Shown here in pieces: positions 1 to 7,446 of a stretch of DNA of 30,394 nt. The notes under the pieces were generated by a model, which saw nothing but the letters and a program-made list of their open reading frames with translations, had not been told where the DNA came from and searched no databases. The stretch is taken from NCBI GenBank assembly GCA_030595845.1, contig JAUVCL010000004.1, forward strand, positions 1 through 30,394, given 5' to 3'. Position numbers and translations under genes: made by a program. Source of the stretch: Campylobacterota bacterium (GTDB lineage Bacteria > Campylobacterota > Campylobacteria > Campylobacterales > Sulfurovaceae). The number at the start of each line of letters is the position of its first letter. Position 1 is the first letter of the stretch.

Positions 1-260
1 AGCATGATATCTTTGCTGTTATTGTACGTGACAAGTTCGAAGAAGACCCTTCTGAACTAGGATACCTCAGACTTATAGATATGGAAACCAGACAAAGTTT
101 TGAAGGTGATGTGGACAGCGGTACCTTAAAAAATTACAAAAAAGCACTGCATGATAATGATGAGAAACTCTATAAGCAGTTTAAAAAGCAGGGTGTACGT
201 TTTACGAAAGTCTATACGCATGAAGAGCCTACACTGAAGTTAATGAAAAAGATGAGATAA
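1..260 (+). CDS. DUF58 family protein, C-terminal end (partial)
   Basis: Open from the left edge (codons begin at base 3) to TAA at 258-260, giving 85 residues. The first residues (HDIFAVIVRDKFEEDP) and later LGYLRLIDMETRQSFEGD resemble the C-terminal half of DUF58 proteins, which normally lie between a MoxR-type AAA+ ATPase and the Bat vWA genes. The reading frame continues up to 4 bases before the next gene, so it is the upstream member of the same operon. Its N-terminus and any MoxR gene lie outside the window. Role by family: cytoplasmic partner in MoxR/vWA chaperone-like systems at the membrane; the exact function is unknown. The family call rests on context as much as on sequence. Confidence 0.75.
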   Translation, partial: HDIFAVIVRDKFEEDPSELGYLRLIDMETRQSFEGDVDSGTLKNYKKALHDNDEKLYKQFKKQGVRFTKVYTHEEPTLKLMKKMR

Positions 261-264
261 AACT

Positions 265-672
265 ATGAATGAACAAAATATTACATCGCAATTAAAAGAT
301 ATTAAACCTTTACTTGAGATCCCCGATAGTAGCTATTATATTTATTGGGGATTGATCATTTTTGTTTCTTTATTGGCTCTAGGTATTTTATTTTTTGTGG
401 CTAAAAAACTGTGGGACAATAGAAAGATAAATTTGGCAAAAGGGTATGTGGAAGAATTGAAAGCCATAGACTGGAAAGATACCAAAAAATCAGCATACGA
501 GGCAACACATTATGCAAGACTTTTAGCAACAGATGAGAGAAAAAAAGAACTATTCTCCCAACTTGAACCGATGTTGGAACAATACAAATACAAAAAAAAG
601 GTAGAGGCTGTGGATACAGAGACACAAAACAAATTTAACCTTTATGTGCAGGTGGCAGATGAACGGATTTAG
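265..672 (+). CDS. DUF4381-type single-pass membrane protein of the bat operon
   Basis: This 135-residue protein has a short N-terminal segment ending in a proline- and acid-containing stretch (PLLEIPDSS). One transmembrane helix follows at about residues 26-47, then a charged, probably helical cytoplasmic tail. Small proteins of this shape (DUF4381) sit between the DUF58 gene and the first vWA gene in many MoxR/Bat operons. The start is 4 bases after the upstream stop, and the 3' end overlaps the next gene by 14 bases, so translation is probably coupled. No catalytic motif is visible. It may anchor or bridge the DUF58 and vWA proteins at the inner membrane, but that is inference from operon position. 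Confidence 0.7.
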   Translation: MNEQNITSQLKDIKPLLEIPDSSYYIYWGLIIFVSLLALGILFFVAKKLWDNRKINLAKGYVEELKAIDWKDTKKSAYEATHYARLLATDERKKELFSQLEPMLEQYKYKKKVEAVDTETQNKFNLYVQVADERI

Positions 673-1576
673 TTTTGAATATCCTTTTTTATTGGCAGTC
701 ATACTTCTTTTTATAGTCTGTGCCAAATTTTGTAAAGAGCGTAGTCGTGCGATCTTTTTTCCTCATGTGAAAACTCTGATGGTTAAAAGTGCAAAAAGTT
801 CATCATGGCTGACAATACTCAAATGGATAGGTATCACTGCCGCAGTGATCGCTTTGGCTTCACCTGTCATTACTAAATCTTACTCTAACTCTAAAAAAGA
901 GGGACGTGATATTGTTTTGATCATTGACTCTTCTGACTCCATGCGTCAGCGAGGTTTTGACCCTACTGACCTGTGGAGAAATAAGTTTGACATTGTCAAA
1001 GAAGTAGTGGGTGACTTTATAGAAAAGAGGGAGAATGACCGTATTGGTATGGTGACATTTGCAGATATCGCTTTCATCGCATCTCCTTTGACCTTTGAAA
1101 AGAAGTTTTTAACCAACATTACTAAGATGCAAGAGATGGGTGTAGCAGGGAAACGTACAGCGATCAATGATGCCGTCGTTCAGAGCTATAATTTACTCTC
1201 CAAGAGTAAAGCCAAATCAAAAATAGCCATCTTGCTGACAGACGGGGTAGACAATATGTCTAAAATACCTTTTACGGATGTAAAGAACATGATAGAAAAG
1301 CATGACATTAAACTTTATGCCATTGGTGTAGGAGATGCACGTGATTATAATGGTCCTTATCTCAAGGCTTTGGCAGAAGCAGGGAAAGGTCAGGCTTTTG
1401 GTGCAAAAGATGCAAGCACGCTTACTGAAATTTATGATGAGATAGACAAATTAGAAGCCACTAAGATCAATGATAAAAAGATCGTACAGCATACGTACCT
1501 CTATATTTATCCATTGTTCTTAGCCATTTTGAGTCTCTTGTTGTTCATCTATCTTAGAAATAGCAGAGGGGTGTAA
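659..1576 (+). CDS. batA: BatA-like von Willebrand factor A membrane protein
   Basis: This 305-residue protein has N-terminal hydrophobic segments (about residues 8-22 and 51-70), a vWA domain from about residue 84, and a C-terminal transmembrane helix. The metal-ion-dependent adhesion site is intact: DSSDS (D90, S92, S94), a later threonine in GKRTAIND, and LLTDGVDN. The frame stays open back to an ATG at 644. I chose the ATG at 659 because MNGFSFEYPFLL is the usual vWA-protein N-terminus and AGGTGG lies just upstream. BatA and BatB are inner-membrane proteins with the vWA domain in the periplasm. They were linked to aerotolerance in Bacteroides and stress resistance in Leptospira and Francisella, and their biochemical role is unsettled. 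It lies 1 base before the next vWA gene. Confidence 0.85.
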   Translation: MNGFSFEYPFLLAVILLFIVCAKFCKERSRAIFFPHVKTLMVKSAKSSSWLTILKWIGITAAVIALASPVITKSYSNSKKEGRDIVLIIDSSDSMRQRGFDPTDLWRNKFDIVKEVVGDFIEKRENDRIGMVTFADIAFIASPLTFEKKFLTNITKMQEMGVAGKRTAINDAVVQSYNLLSKSKAKSKIAILLTDGVDNMSKIPFTDVKNMIEKHDIKLYAIGVGDARDYNGPYLKALAEAGKGQAFGAKDASTLTEIYDEIDKLEATKINDKKIVQHTYLYIYPLFLAILSLLLFIYLRNSRGV

Positions 1577-1577
1577 A

Positions 1578-2582
1578 ATGAGTTTTGTGAATCCACAGTT
1601 TTTCTGGGTGCTCATTGTGCCTTTTATCATTTTTGCTTTTTTGATATCAACTAATAAAGAGAGGCTCTCACGCATTTTTGATGAAAAGGTACTCAAAAGA
1701 CTCTCTGCAACGGATGAGAGTATGCCTATGGTCGTGCGTAATGTACTGATGCTTCTATCTGTTCTTTTGATGATCGTTGCACTGGCAAGACCTGTCATGG
1801 AAAAAGGAGATAAAAAGGTAGAAGTGCAGGGACTGACTTTGCTTACTGCACTGGATATATCCGGCTCCATGAGAAGTACAGATGTCTACCCGAACCGTTT
1901 GACCTTTGCAAAGAAAAAAATGTCTGCTCTCTTTGATGCGATGCCAAGTGATGAGATAGGGGTAGTGGCTTTTGCATACAGTCCTTTTGTCCTAGCACCA
2001 TTCTCATCCGATAAAGAGACACTTAAAATGATGGTTGAAGGTGTGGATGATTCTTATATCAATATGGGCTCTACGGACTTTTCCGCTTTGGCTGAATTAA
2101 CAGCGTCTTTGCTGGAAAAGAAAAAACCAAAAATTGTTCTGCTCTTTAGTGATGGTGGCGATGAAGAAGCCATAGCAGGGTTTTCCGAAATACTCAAAGA
2201 CAACGAGATAGACCTTTATGTGGTGCTTGTAGGTACGGATAAAGGTGCACCTGTCATCGATGAAAATGGAAAACCAATTACACAAAAAGACGGTACCATC
2301 GCCATTACGCAAAGAAATGATGCATTGGGTGAAGTAGCCAAAGAAAACGGTGGTGCGTATGTGGTAGCGGGTAATGGAGATACAGACATTAAACAACTGG
2401 TCTCGGTCATCCGAGGTAAATACAAAAACCAACAGCAAGGTGAAGTGACAGTGAAAGAACGCGTAGAGTTTTTCTACTATCCTTTAGGACTTGGGTTGTT
2501 GTTTTTACTGATATCGTTTGGTTCAATGCCACGGAGAATGAGAAATGAGAAGTTAGAAATGAAAAATGAAGGTAGGAAATGA
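1578..2582 (+). CDS. batB: BatB-like von Willebrand factor A membrane protein
   Basis: This 334-residue protein has two N-terminal hydrophobic segments (about 8-23 and 52-71), a vWA domain with intact MIDAS (DISGS: D93, S95, S97; later LLFSDGGDEE), and a C-terminal helix (YYPLGLGLLFLLISFG). It follows the first vWA gene by one base, and its stop overlaps the start of the TPR gene as ATGA. The last residues (RRMRNEKLEMKNEGRK) are encoded by a heptamer array and are probably not part of the conserved fold. Family knowledge: tandem vWA proteins of the MoxR/Bat cluster are thought to form a periplasm-facing membrane complex with TPR and BatD proteins. The substrate is unknown. Confidence 0.85.
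   Translation: MSFVNPQFFWVLIVPFIIFAFLISTNKERLSRIFDEKVLKRLSATDESMPMVVRNVLMLLSVLLMIVALARPVMEKGDKKVEVQGLTLLTALDISGSMRSTDVYPNRLTFAKKKMSALFDAMPSDEIGVVAFAYSPFVLAPFSSDKETLKMMVEGVDDSYINMGSTDFSALAELTASLLEKKKPKIVLLFSDGGDEEAIAGFSEILKDNEIDLYVVLVGTDKGAPVIDENGKPITQKDGTIAITQRNDALGEVAKENGGAYVVAGNGDTDIKQLVSVIRGKYKNQQQGEVTVKERVEFFYYPLGLGLLFLLISFGSMPRRMRNEKLEMKNEGRK
2536..2570 (+). repeat. AAATKAR heptamer array 1 (five units, inside 3' end of batB)
   Basis: Five consecutive 7-base units read GAATGAG, AAATGAG, AAGTTAG, AAATGAA and AAATGAA. The array is wholly within the batB reading frame, ends 9 bases before the next start codon, and encodes the peptide RNEKLEMKNE. Bases 2543-2561 match 3443-3461 (array 3) with one mismatch in 19. 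Confidence 0.75.
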
Positions 2583-3424
2583 AATTAAATATAAGCATCA
2601 AAACAATCCTCATTGCTCATTGCTCATTACTCATTAATGCTCATGCCGGATTGACAGACTTTAAAACTATCAAAGAGGCCAATGATGCCTATGAAGCAAA
2701 AGAGTATGCCAAAAGTGCAACCTTGCTCAATAGTTTAGATGCAAAGAGTCCTCAAAAACAGTATGACATAGGAAATGCACTTTATAAAGATAAAAAATAT
2801 GATGAAGCGCTGAAAGCCTATGAAAAAGCAGAAGGTGTTGACGAAAGCCAGAGGTTACATAACATAGGAAACAGTCAGTTTCAAAAAAAAGAGCTTGATA
2901 AAGCCATAGAGTCTTATGAGAAAGCGTTAAAGATCAAAGAAGATGAAGATACAAAATTTAACCTAGAGTTGGCAAAAAAACAGAAGAAAAAAGAAGAAGA
3001 GCAAAAGAAACAAGATCAGAAAGATCAAGATAAAAAAGACGATAAAGATAAAAAGAAAGACGACAAAAAAGATCAGGATCAAAAAGAAAATAAAGATCAA
3101 GACGAAAAGAAAAAACAAGATCAGAAAAAGAAAGATAAAAAAGACAAAGAGGATCAAAAGAAAAAAGACGAGAAGAATAAAGAGGGCGAAAAAGATAAGA
3201 AAGATGCCAAAAAAGAGAAAGATAAAAAGTTTAAAGATGAAAAAGGGGATAAAGATTCCTCTAAGCCTCAAGAACAAAAGAAACAAAGTAAAGAAGATAA
3301 ATTAAAAGAACAAGAGTTAAAACGTCTGATGAAAAAGATGCAAAAAGGCAAAACACCTACCATGATGTATCAGATGGGTGAAAGTAAAAAAGGTCAAAGG
3401 AGTGAAGATGCGAAACCTTGGTAA
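2579..3424 (+). CDS. TPR protein of the bat operon with a long lysine/aspartate-rich tail (BatC/BatE-like)
   Basis: This 281-residue protein has a likely signal peptide (MKLNISIKTILIAHCSLLINAHA). About three TPR-like helical repeats follow at residues 30-130 (for example YDIGNALYKDKKYDEALKAYEKA and LHNIGNSQFQKKELDKAIESYEKA). Next comes a region of roughly 100 residues at 135-240 made almost only of K, D, E and Q, and a short C-terminal segment (LKRLMKKMQKGKTPTMMYQMG). Bat operons usually carry TPR proteins after the vWA pair. The start is ATGA-coupled to the batB stop, preceded by AAGGTAGG. The hydrophobic signal region coincides with a heptamer array in reverse orientation, so the exact cleavage site is uncertain. 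The tail should be extended and highly charged, perhaps for binding or crowding. Confidence 0.75.
   Translation: MKLNISIKTILIAHCSLLINAHAGLTDFKTIKEANDAYEAKEYAKSATLLNSLDAKSPQKQYDIGNALYKDKKYDEALKAYEKAEGVDESQRLHNIGNSQFQKKELDKAIESYEKALKIKEDEDTKFNLELAKKQKKKEEEQKKQDQKDQDKKDDKDKKKDDKKDQDQKENKDQDEKKKQDQKKKDKKDKEDQKKKDEKNKEGEKDKKDAKKEKDKKFKDEKGDKDSSKPQEQKKQSKEDKLKEQELKRLMKKMQKGKTPTMMYQMGESKKGQRSEDAKPW
2609..2636 (-). repeat. AAATKAR heptamer array 2 (four units, reverse orientation, inside the signal peptide of the TPR gene)
   Basis: On the plus strand the units read CTCATTG, CTCATTG, CTCATTA and CTCATTA. On the minus strand they are TAATGAG/CAATGAG, the same family as the AAATGAG units at 2536-2570 and 3429-3463. 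It encodes the AHCSLLI part of the signal peptide. Confidence 0.7.
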
Positions 3425-4973
3425 TAGAAAATTAAAAATTAAAAATGAGAAATTAGAAATGATTGTTGAAAAAATGACTAAAAGTATTTTTACATTATTC
3501 ACTGTGTATTATGCTTTTTTTACTTTAGTGGATGCCGGGAGTGTAAGAGCTACGGTTAATACAGTAGAAGTGGTGAAGGGTAATCCTGTACAGTTACGTA
3601 TAAAAGCGACAGGAGGATCTGCAACCTTTCCTAAAATCCTCATGGTGGCAGATGCTCCTGTGGTGGGAAGATCAACAAACAGCAGTCAAAACTATACTAT
3701 GATGAATGGTACGTTTAAAAGTGAAAAGATCACCACACAAGTGATACAGTTTGTACCAGAACATGATATGACCATACCTTCCTATACCGTGATAATCAGT
3801 GGGACAGAGTATAAAACAGATCCTATCGGCATAAAAGTAGTGAAATCTTCTGCTCCAACATCACAAAAAAACGCTTTGTTTTCTCTACAAATGCAAGCGA
3901 ATAAAACAAAAGTAATGGTGGGTGAGTCTTTTATGGTGATAGTCTATTTCTCACTGAAAAATGGTGTAAGACTCTCACAGGAGGTTCAGTATACCAAACC
4001 TGAATTCCCAGGGTTTACAGCAGTAGATGTGGAAGAAAAAAATGCCTATATAAAAGGTAATTATCAAGTACAGGAAGTACGATACATACTCACGGCACAA
4101 AAAGAAGGAAAGGCTACGATCACTCCGGCAAAGGCTAAAATAGGGCTTCCCGATCGTAGCAGGAGAGACATTTTTGGTATGACATTTGGTACAAAGTGGA
4201 GTCAAACAGCATCAAATTCTTTAGAGATAGAAGTGCTTCCACAAGCCCAAGAGAGTGATCTTATTGGTAAGTTTAAAGTCAATACAACCATAGATACCCA
4301 AGAGGTAAAAGCAAATAAACCAGTGAATCTTACAGTCAAAATAGAGGGAAAAGGAAATCTGGAGAATTTTGAGTTTCCAAAATATGAGATAGATGGTGTG
4401 ACTGTCTATAGTGATGAAGCTAAAGTGGACACCAATATTGTCGATGGAGCGTTACACAGCATTTACAGTAAAACGTTTGTATTTATTTCAGATACAGATT
4501 TCACTATTCCTGCCAGAAATTTTTCCATGTTGACACTGGAAGATAAAACACTTAAAGCGCTTCATGTAAACAGTTATGCTATAAAGATAAAATCATCACA
4601 TAATGAAGCTGGCATAGCGAAGAGAGACCATACAAAAGGGATGGTACAAACAAACATGTCCCAAGCTGTTCAGACGAAAGAAGTCATCGTTGAAAAAGAG
4701 GTAGAGGTAAAATCTGTAGCATGGTGGATGCTTATTGCAGCATTTGCTTTGGGGGCATTGTTCATGTTCGCAGTCAAAGAATTACCAAAATTTAAAAGTA
4801 AAAAAACCAACCCCTATAAGGAAGATGGTGCCTTAAAAATATTGTATGCACATATGAGTGAAGGGCCTGAGATAGAAGCCATGGTACGTAAATTATATGC
4901 TAAAAAGAACGGAGATAAATCTGTTAAGATAGATAAAAAAGAGCTCAAAGAACTAGTTGAGAGATTTCTCTAA
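3408..4973 (+). CDS. batD: BatD-like membrane protein with periplasmic beta-domains
   Basis: From the ATG at 3408 the product is 521 residues. That start has AAAGGAG five bases upstream; the frame is open to 3378, and later ATGs exist at 3459 and 3474. After a hydrophobic N-terminal segment (TKSIFTLFTVYYAFFTLVDA) comes a long beta-rich region beginning SVRATVNTVEVVKGNPVQLRI, typical of BatD. It ends with one transmembrane helix (SVAWWMLIAAFALGALFMF) and a cytoplasmic tail of about 60 residues. The gene overlaps the TPR gene by 17 bases and is the last gene of the operon. The first 17-20 residues (MRNLGNRKLKIKNEKLEM) are heptamer-array derived and precede the true signal peptide. BatD is thought to act with the vWA proteins at the inner membrane. 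Confidence 0.8.
   Translation: MRNLGNRKLKIKNEKLEMIVEKMTKSIFTLFTVYYAFFTLVDAGSVRATVNTVEVVKGNPVQLRIKATGGSATFPKILMVADAPVVGRSTNSSQNYTMMNGTFKSEKITTQVIQFVPEHDMTIPSYTVIISGTEYKTDPIGIKVVKSSAPTSQKNALFSLQMQANKTKVMVGESFMVIVYFSLKNGVRLSQEVQYTKPEFPGFTAVDVEEKNAYIKGNYQVQEVRYILTAQKEGKATITPAKAKIGLPDRSRRDIFGMTFGTKWSQTASNSLEIEVLPQAQESDLIGKFKVNTTIDTQEVKANKPVNLTVKIEGKGNLENFEFPKYEIDGVTVYSDEAKVDTNIVDGALHSIYSKTFVFISDTDFTIPARNFSMLTLEDKTLKALHVNSYAIKIKSSHNEAGIAKRDHTKGMVQTNMSQAVQTKEVIVEKEVEVKSVAWWMLIAAFALGALFMFAVKELPKFKSKKTNPYKEDGALKILYAHMSEGPEIEAMVRKLYAKKNGDKSVKIDKKELKELVERFL
3429..3463 (+). repeat. AAATKAR heptamer array 3 (five units, start region of batD)
   Basis: The units are AAATTAA, AAATTAA, AAATGAG, AAATTAG and AAATGAT in perfect 7-base register. 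The array begins 4 bases after the TPR gene's stop codon and is read in the batD frame as KLKIKNEKLEMI. Two alternative ATG starts for batD lie at and just after its end. Confidence 0.75.
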
Positions 4974-4979
4974 AGGGTT

Positions 4980-5000
4980 GTAAGGACTTAATGTCCTTAC
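4980..5000. terminator. Hairpin between convergent batD and hemerythrin genes
   Basis: GTAAGGAC (4980-4987) and GTCCTTAC (4993-5000) form a perfect 8-bp stem with a TTAAT loop. It starts 7 bases after the batD stop and contains the hemerythrin stop codon. There is no strong T-run on either side, so its role as a bidirectional terminator is probable, not certain. Confidence 0.5.
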
Positions 5001-5398
5001 ATAGTGTCACCTATGTGCATAGCAGTTTCGGCATCCCATCTGGCAACATGGAGTACAATCCATTTTTTAAATTCACCTTCCAGAAACTCTTGTACCGCTT
5101 CAGGATTTTTGTTAAGATCCCAGTCTTCTTGGATATCTTTGACTTTTCCTCTCATAGTATCATGCTCTGCTTTGTGTATTTGTGCAGCATAAAACTGGCT
5201 TTCTTCCATCATATCTTCTTCTGTAGAGAAATGGTCTTCTATATCATACTGTAGTACTTCGAAAAGCTCAGTTATTTTTTCTATATCTTTTGCCAATACC
5301 GCATCATGGAAATTATTGACAATTTCGATTTCCTCTGCATGTAGCATATTCATCATAGCGTTTGAAACTTGTTGTACATCATTTTTTGCAATAAGCAT
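4997..5398 (-). CDS. Bacteriohemerythrin
   Basis: This 133-residue protein has the four-helix hemerythrin ligand set: H20 (36 residues before the next ligand), H56 and E60 in HFSTEED, H75 and H79 in HKAEH, and H117 with D122 in HVARWD. These residues bind a non-haem di-iron centre that reversibly holds oxygen. In microaerophilic Campylobacterota such proteins are thought to store or deliver O2, or to protect iron-sulfur enzymes. There is no signal peptide or fused domain, so it is a stand-alone cytoplasmic protein. AGGA lies 8 bases before the start. It is a single-gene unit, convergent with the bat operon, and its position next to an aerotolerance-linked operon may be meaningful. Confidence 0.88.
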   Translation of the reverse strand: MLIAKNDVQQVSNAMMNMLHAEEIEIVNNFHDAVLAKDIEKITELFEVLQYDIEDHFSTEEDMMEESQFYAAQIHKAEHDTMRGKVKDIQEDWDLNKNPEAVQEFLEGEFKKWIVLHVARWDAETAMHIGDTM

Positions 5399-5431
5399 TA
5401 TAGGTTCCTGTTAAAAATTTTTATATTAGTA

Positions 5432-5437
5432 ATTGTA
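5432..5437 (-). promoter_or_regulatory. Candidate -10 box for the hemerythrin gene
   Basis: On the minus strand TACAAT lies 33 bases upstream of the hemerythrin ATG, followed by an AT-rich leader and the ribosome site AGGA. No clear -35 box is seen, as is usual for sigma-70 promoters in Campylobacterota. Confidence 0.4.
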
Positions 5438-5541
5438 CCTTGAAATGACTCAGGCTTTCTTGATAAAAGTCAATAGCTAAATTTGTATAGATAGATGAAA
5501 AAATACTCAAGGAAATAGCAGAACGTTTTATCTAGTCTAGG

Positions 5542-5547
5542 TACAAT
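5542..5547 (+). promoter_or_regulatory. Candidate -10 box immediately before the DUF389 gene
   Basis: TACAAT ends 6 bases before the ATG at 5554, with no purine-rich ribosome site in between. If this is the real -10 element, transcription would begin at or next to the A of the start codon, giving a leaderless message. Confidence 0.35.
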
Positions 5548-5553
5548 ACTTGT

Positions 5554-7440
5554 ATGATTTATTATATTTATGCGCCTACAGAAGTAGAATTTATTGAAAC
5601 TGTTAAGGATCATCTGAATGAAGAAGAGATTCACTATCGCTCTTTTGATGACTTGGATACTTTTAATGTAAGTACTGCTTCACACCTCTTAGTGACAGGG
5701 TGTCTAGATGAGATAAAACGTTTACTTGACATAGCCCAGAAAAATGAATTGACAGTGGGTATCATACCTACTTCTACACAAAAAGAACTCATTCGTACCT
5801 TCTATTTACCGTCAAAACTTGAAGATGCGATCTCTTTAGCCTTGACTCCTGCAGATAAAAAACTAGATCTACTTTACAGTAATAACACAATGGTGTTACA
5901 AGAAGTTGTGATAGGTGATGCACCTCCTTTGGACCAATTTGACTCTGCCCTTAAAGGCAAAACATATTTTGACAGAATTAAAATGTTTTGGAATACCGTC
6001 AAAAAAGTCAAAAATCTTAAACATACAGAGATGAATATCACTGATGCAAAAGAAAATGAGATTAAACTCTCAGCCGTAGGTGTTGTTGGGATAGAATACA
6101 ATAATGCAACGTTTGCCGCTAAACTCATCTCATCTCAATTAAGTGCTAATGATGGGAAATTATCAATTGTCATACTTTCTCCCACTTCTATTATCCAGTA
6201 TATGGGCTATTTGTTTAAATCTCTAGTGTCACATTTGACACCAGATACATTACCGCGTTCAGTAGGTTATGTACGTAGCTCAAGACTGAATATAGAGACA
6301 AAAGTACCACTGGATGTACTGGTGGACTCTACATTTCAACAACAGACACCGCTCGTATTGGAAGTGAAAAAAGAAGCTTTAGCACTTAGTGTGGGTGAAT
6401 TGTTTTGGGACAAACAGAAAATTGAAAACAATGGAAAGGATAGTATAAAGGTAGATCATCTTCCTTCAGATGAAGCGAGTGCAAACTATCTGAGTACAGC
6501 AATACCTCTTTTTTCTCATGCAAGTCAGGAACAATATGCCTCTTTATTTAAGAATCTCAGAGAAGAGAGTAGGATAAACCAGAATTTTATGGTCTTGTTG
6601 ATCCTTGCTACTATGATAGCCACTTTTGGGCTTTTTATAAATTCTTCTTCTGTGATCATAGGGGCAATGCTCTTAGCCCCACTCATGCAGCCTATAGTAA
6701 GTCTTTCTATGGGCGTTTTGCGGCAAGATACGTCTTTAGAGATCAATGGAGCCAAGACCATAGCCATAGGTGTCTTTGCAGTACTTGTTACGGCAGCAAT
6801 TATTGCACTGTTTACACCTATTGAAAGACTCACTTCAGAGATGGCAGGACGACTCTCTCCTACCATACTGGACCTTTTTGTTGCCATTGTGTCAGGAGCA
6901 GCTGCAGCCTATGCAAAGAGCAATGAAAAGATACTGGGTTCTCTTGCAGGTGTGGCCATTGCTGTTGCTTTAGTTCCACCTATAGCAGTAGCAGGTATAG
7001 GGCTGGGATGGGCAGATTGGCAGATGTTTTCAACAGCATTTCTACTCTTTATCACTAACCTGGTAGGTATTGTTTTCTCTGCAGCATTTGTATTTGTACT
7101 GTTAGGTTTTTCTCCTTTGCATGTAGCAAAAAAAGGCATAATGGTATGGTTAATGATCGTTGTGCTCGTTTCCATACCTCTCTACAGCTCTTTTGAAAAA
7201 ATGAAAGAAGATATAGCGATACAAAAAACCCTTTCAAATTTAGCGTTTAATGTAGGTGAACATGATCTGAAACTCACACATATTGAACTCATACATCGTA
7301 CAAAAATAGATGAGATAAGATGTGAGGTGATCGCTACTGGGATTTTAAGTAAAATAGAAAAAGAATTATTGAAAGAAGGGATACTCAAAAGTATAGGCAA
7401 AGAGGCGGAAGTCATTGTGACCTTTAGGTATAGATTATAA
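5554..7440 (+). CDS. DUF389 membrane protein with an N-terminal diacylglycerol-kinase-like region
   Basis: This is a 628-residue protein. From residue 336 it carries the DUF389 signature (LREESRINQNFMVLLILA, then SSSVIIGAMLLAPLMQPI) and several hydrophobic helices up to about residue 550, with a soluble C-terminal tail. The first 280 residues resemble diacylglycerol/lipid kinases: GIIPTSTQKELIRTFYLP at 69-86 aligns with the classical GIIPxGTGNDxARxLxLP block. A later segment (PLDVLVDSTFQQQTPLVLEV, 252-271) resembles the beta-sandwich half of that fold. The nucleotide-binding GTGN is replaced by STQK, so kinase activity is unlikely. DUF389 has no established function. It is single-cistron, ending in a strong hairpin. 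Confidence 0.8.
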   Translation: MIYYIYAPTEVEFIETVKDHLNEEEIHYRSFDDLDTFNVSTASHLLVTGCLDEIKRLLDIAQKNELTVGIIPTSTQKELIRTFYLPSKLEDAISLALTPADKKLDLLYSNNTMVLQEVVIGDAPPLDQFDSALKGKTYFDRIKMFWNTVKKVKNLKHTEMNITDAKENEIKLSAVGVVGIEYNNATFAAKLISSQLSANDGKLSIVILSPTSIIQYMGYLFKSLVSHLTPDTLPRSVGYVRSSRLNIETKVPLDVLVDSTFQQQTPLVLEVKKEALALSVGELFWDKQKIENNGKDSIKVDHLPSDEASANYLSTAIPLFSHASQEQYASLFKNLREESRINQNFMVLLILATMIATFGLFINSSSVIIGAMLLAPLMQPIVSLSMGVLRQDTSLEINGAKTIAIGVFAVLVTAAIIALFTPIERLTSEMAGRLSPTILDLFVAIVSGAAAAYAKSNEKILGSLAGVAIAVALVPPIAVAGIGLGWADWQMFSTAFLLFITNLVGIVFSAAFVFVLLGFSPLHVAKKGIMVWLMIVVLVSIPLYSSFEKMKEDIAIQKTLSNLAFNVGEHDLKLTHIELIHRTKIDEIRCEVIATGILSKIEKELLKEGILKSIGKEAEVIVTFRYRL

Positions 7441-7446
7441 TCTTTC

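Noticed and set aside
2963..3286. A 107-codon minus-strand frame made of F, L and I
   Set aside because: It is the mirror image of the lysine/aspartate-rich tract of the TPR gene. The hydrophobic look comes from reading AAA/GAA-rich codons backwards.
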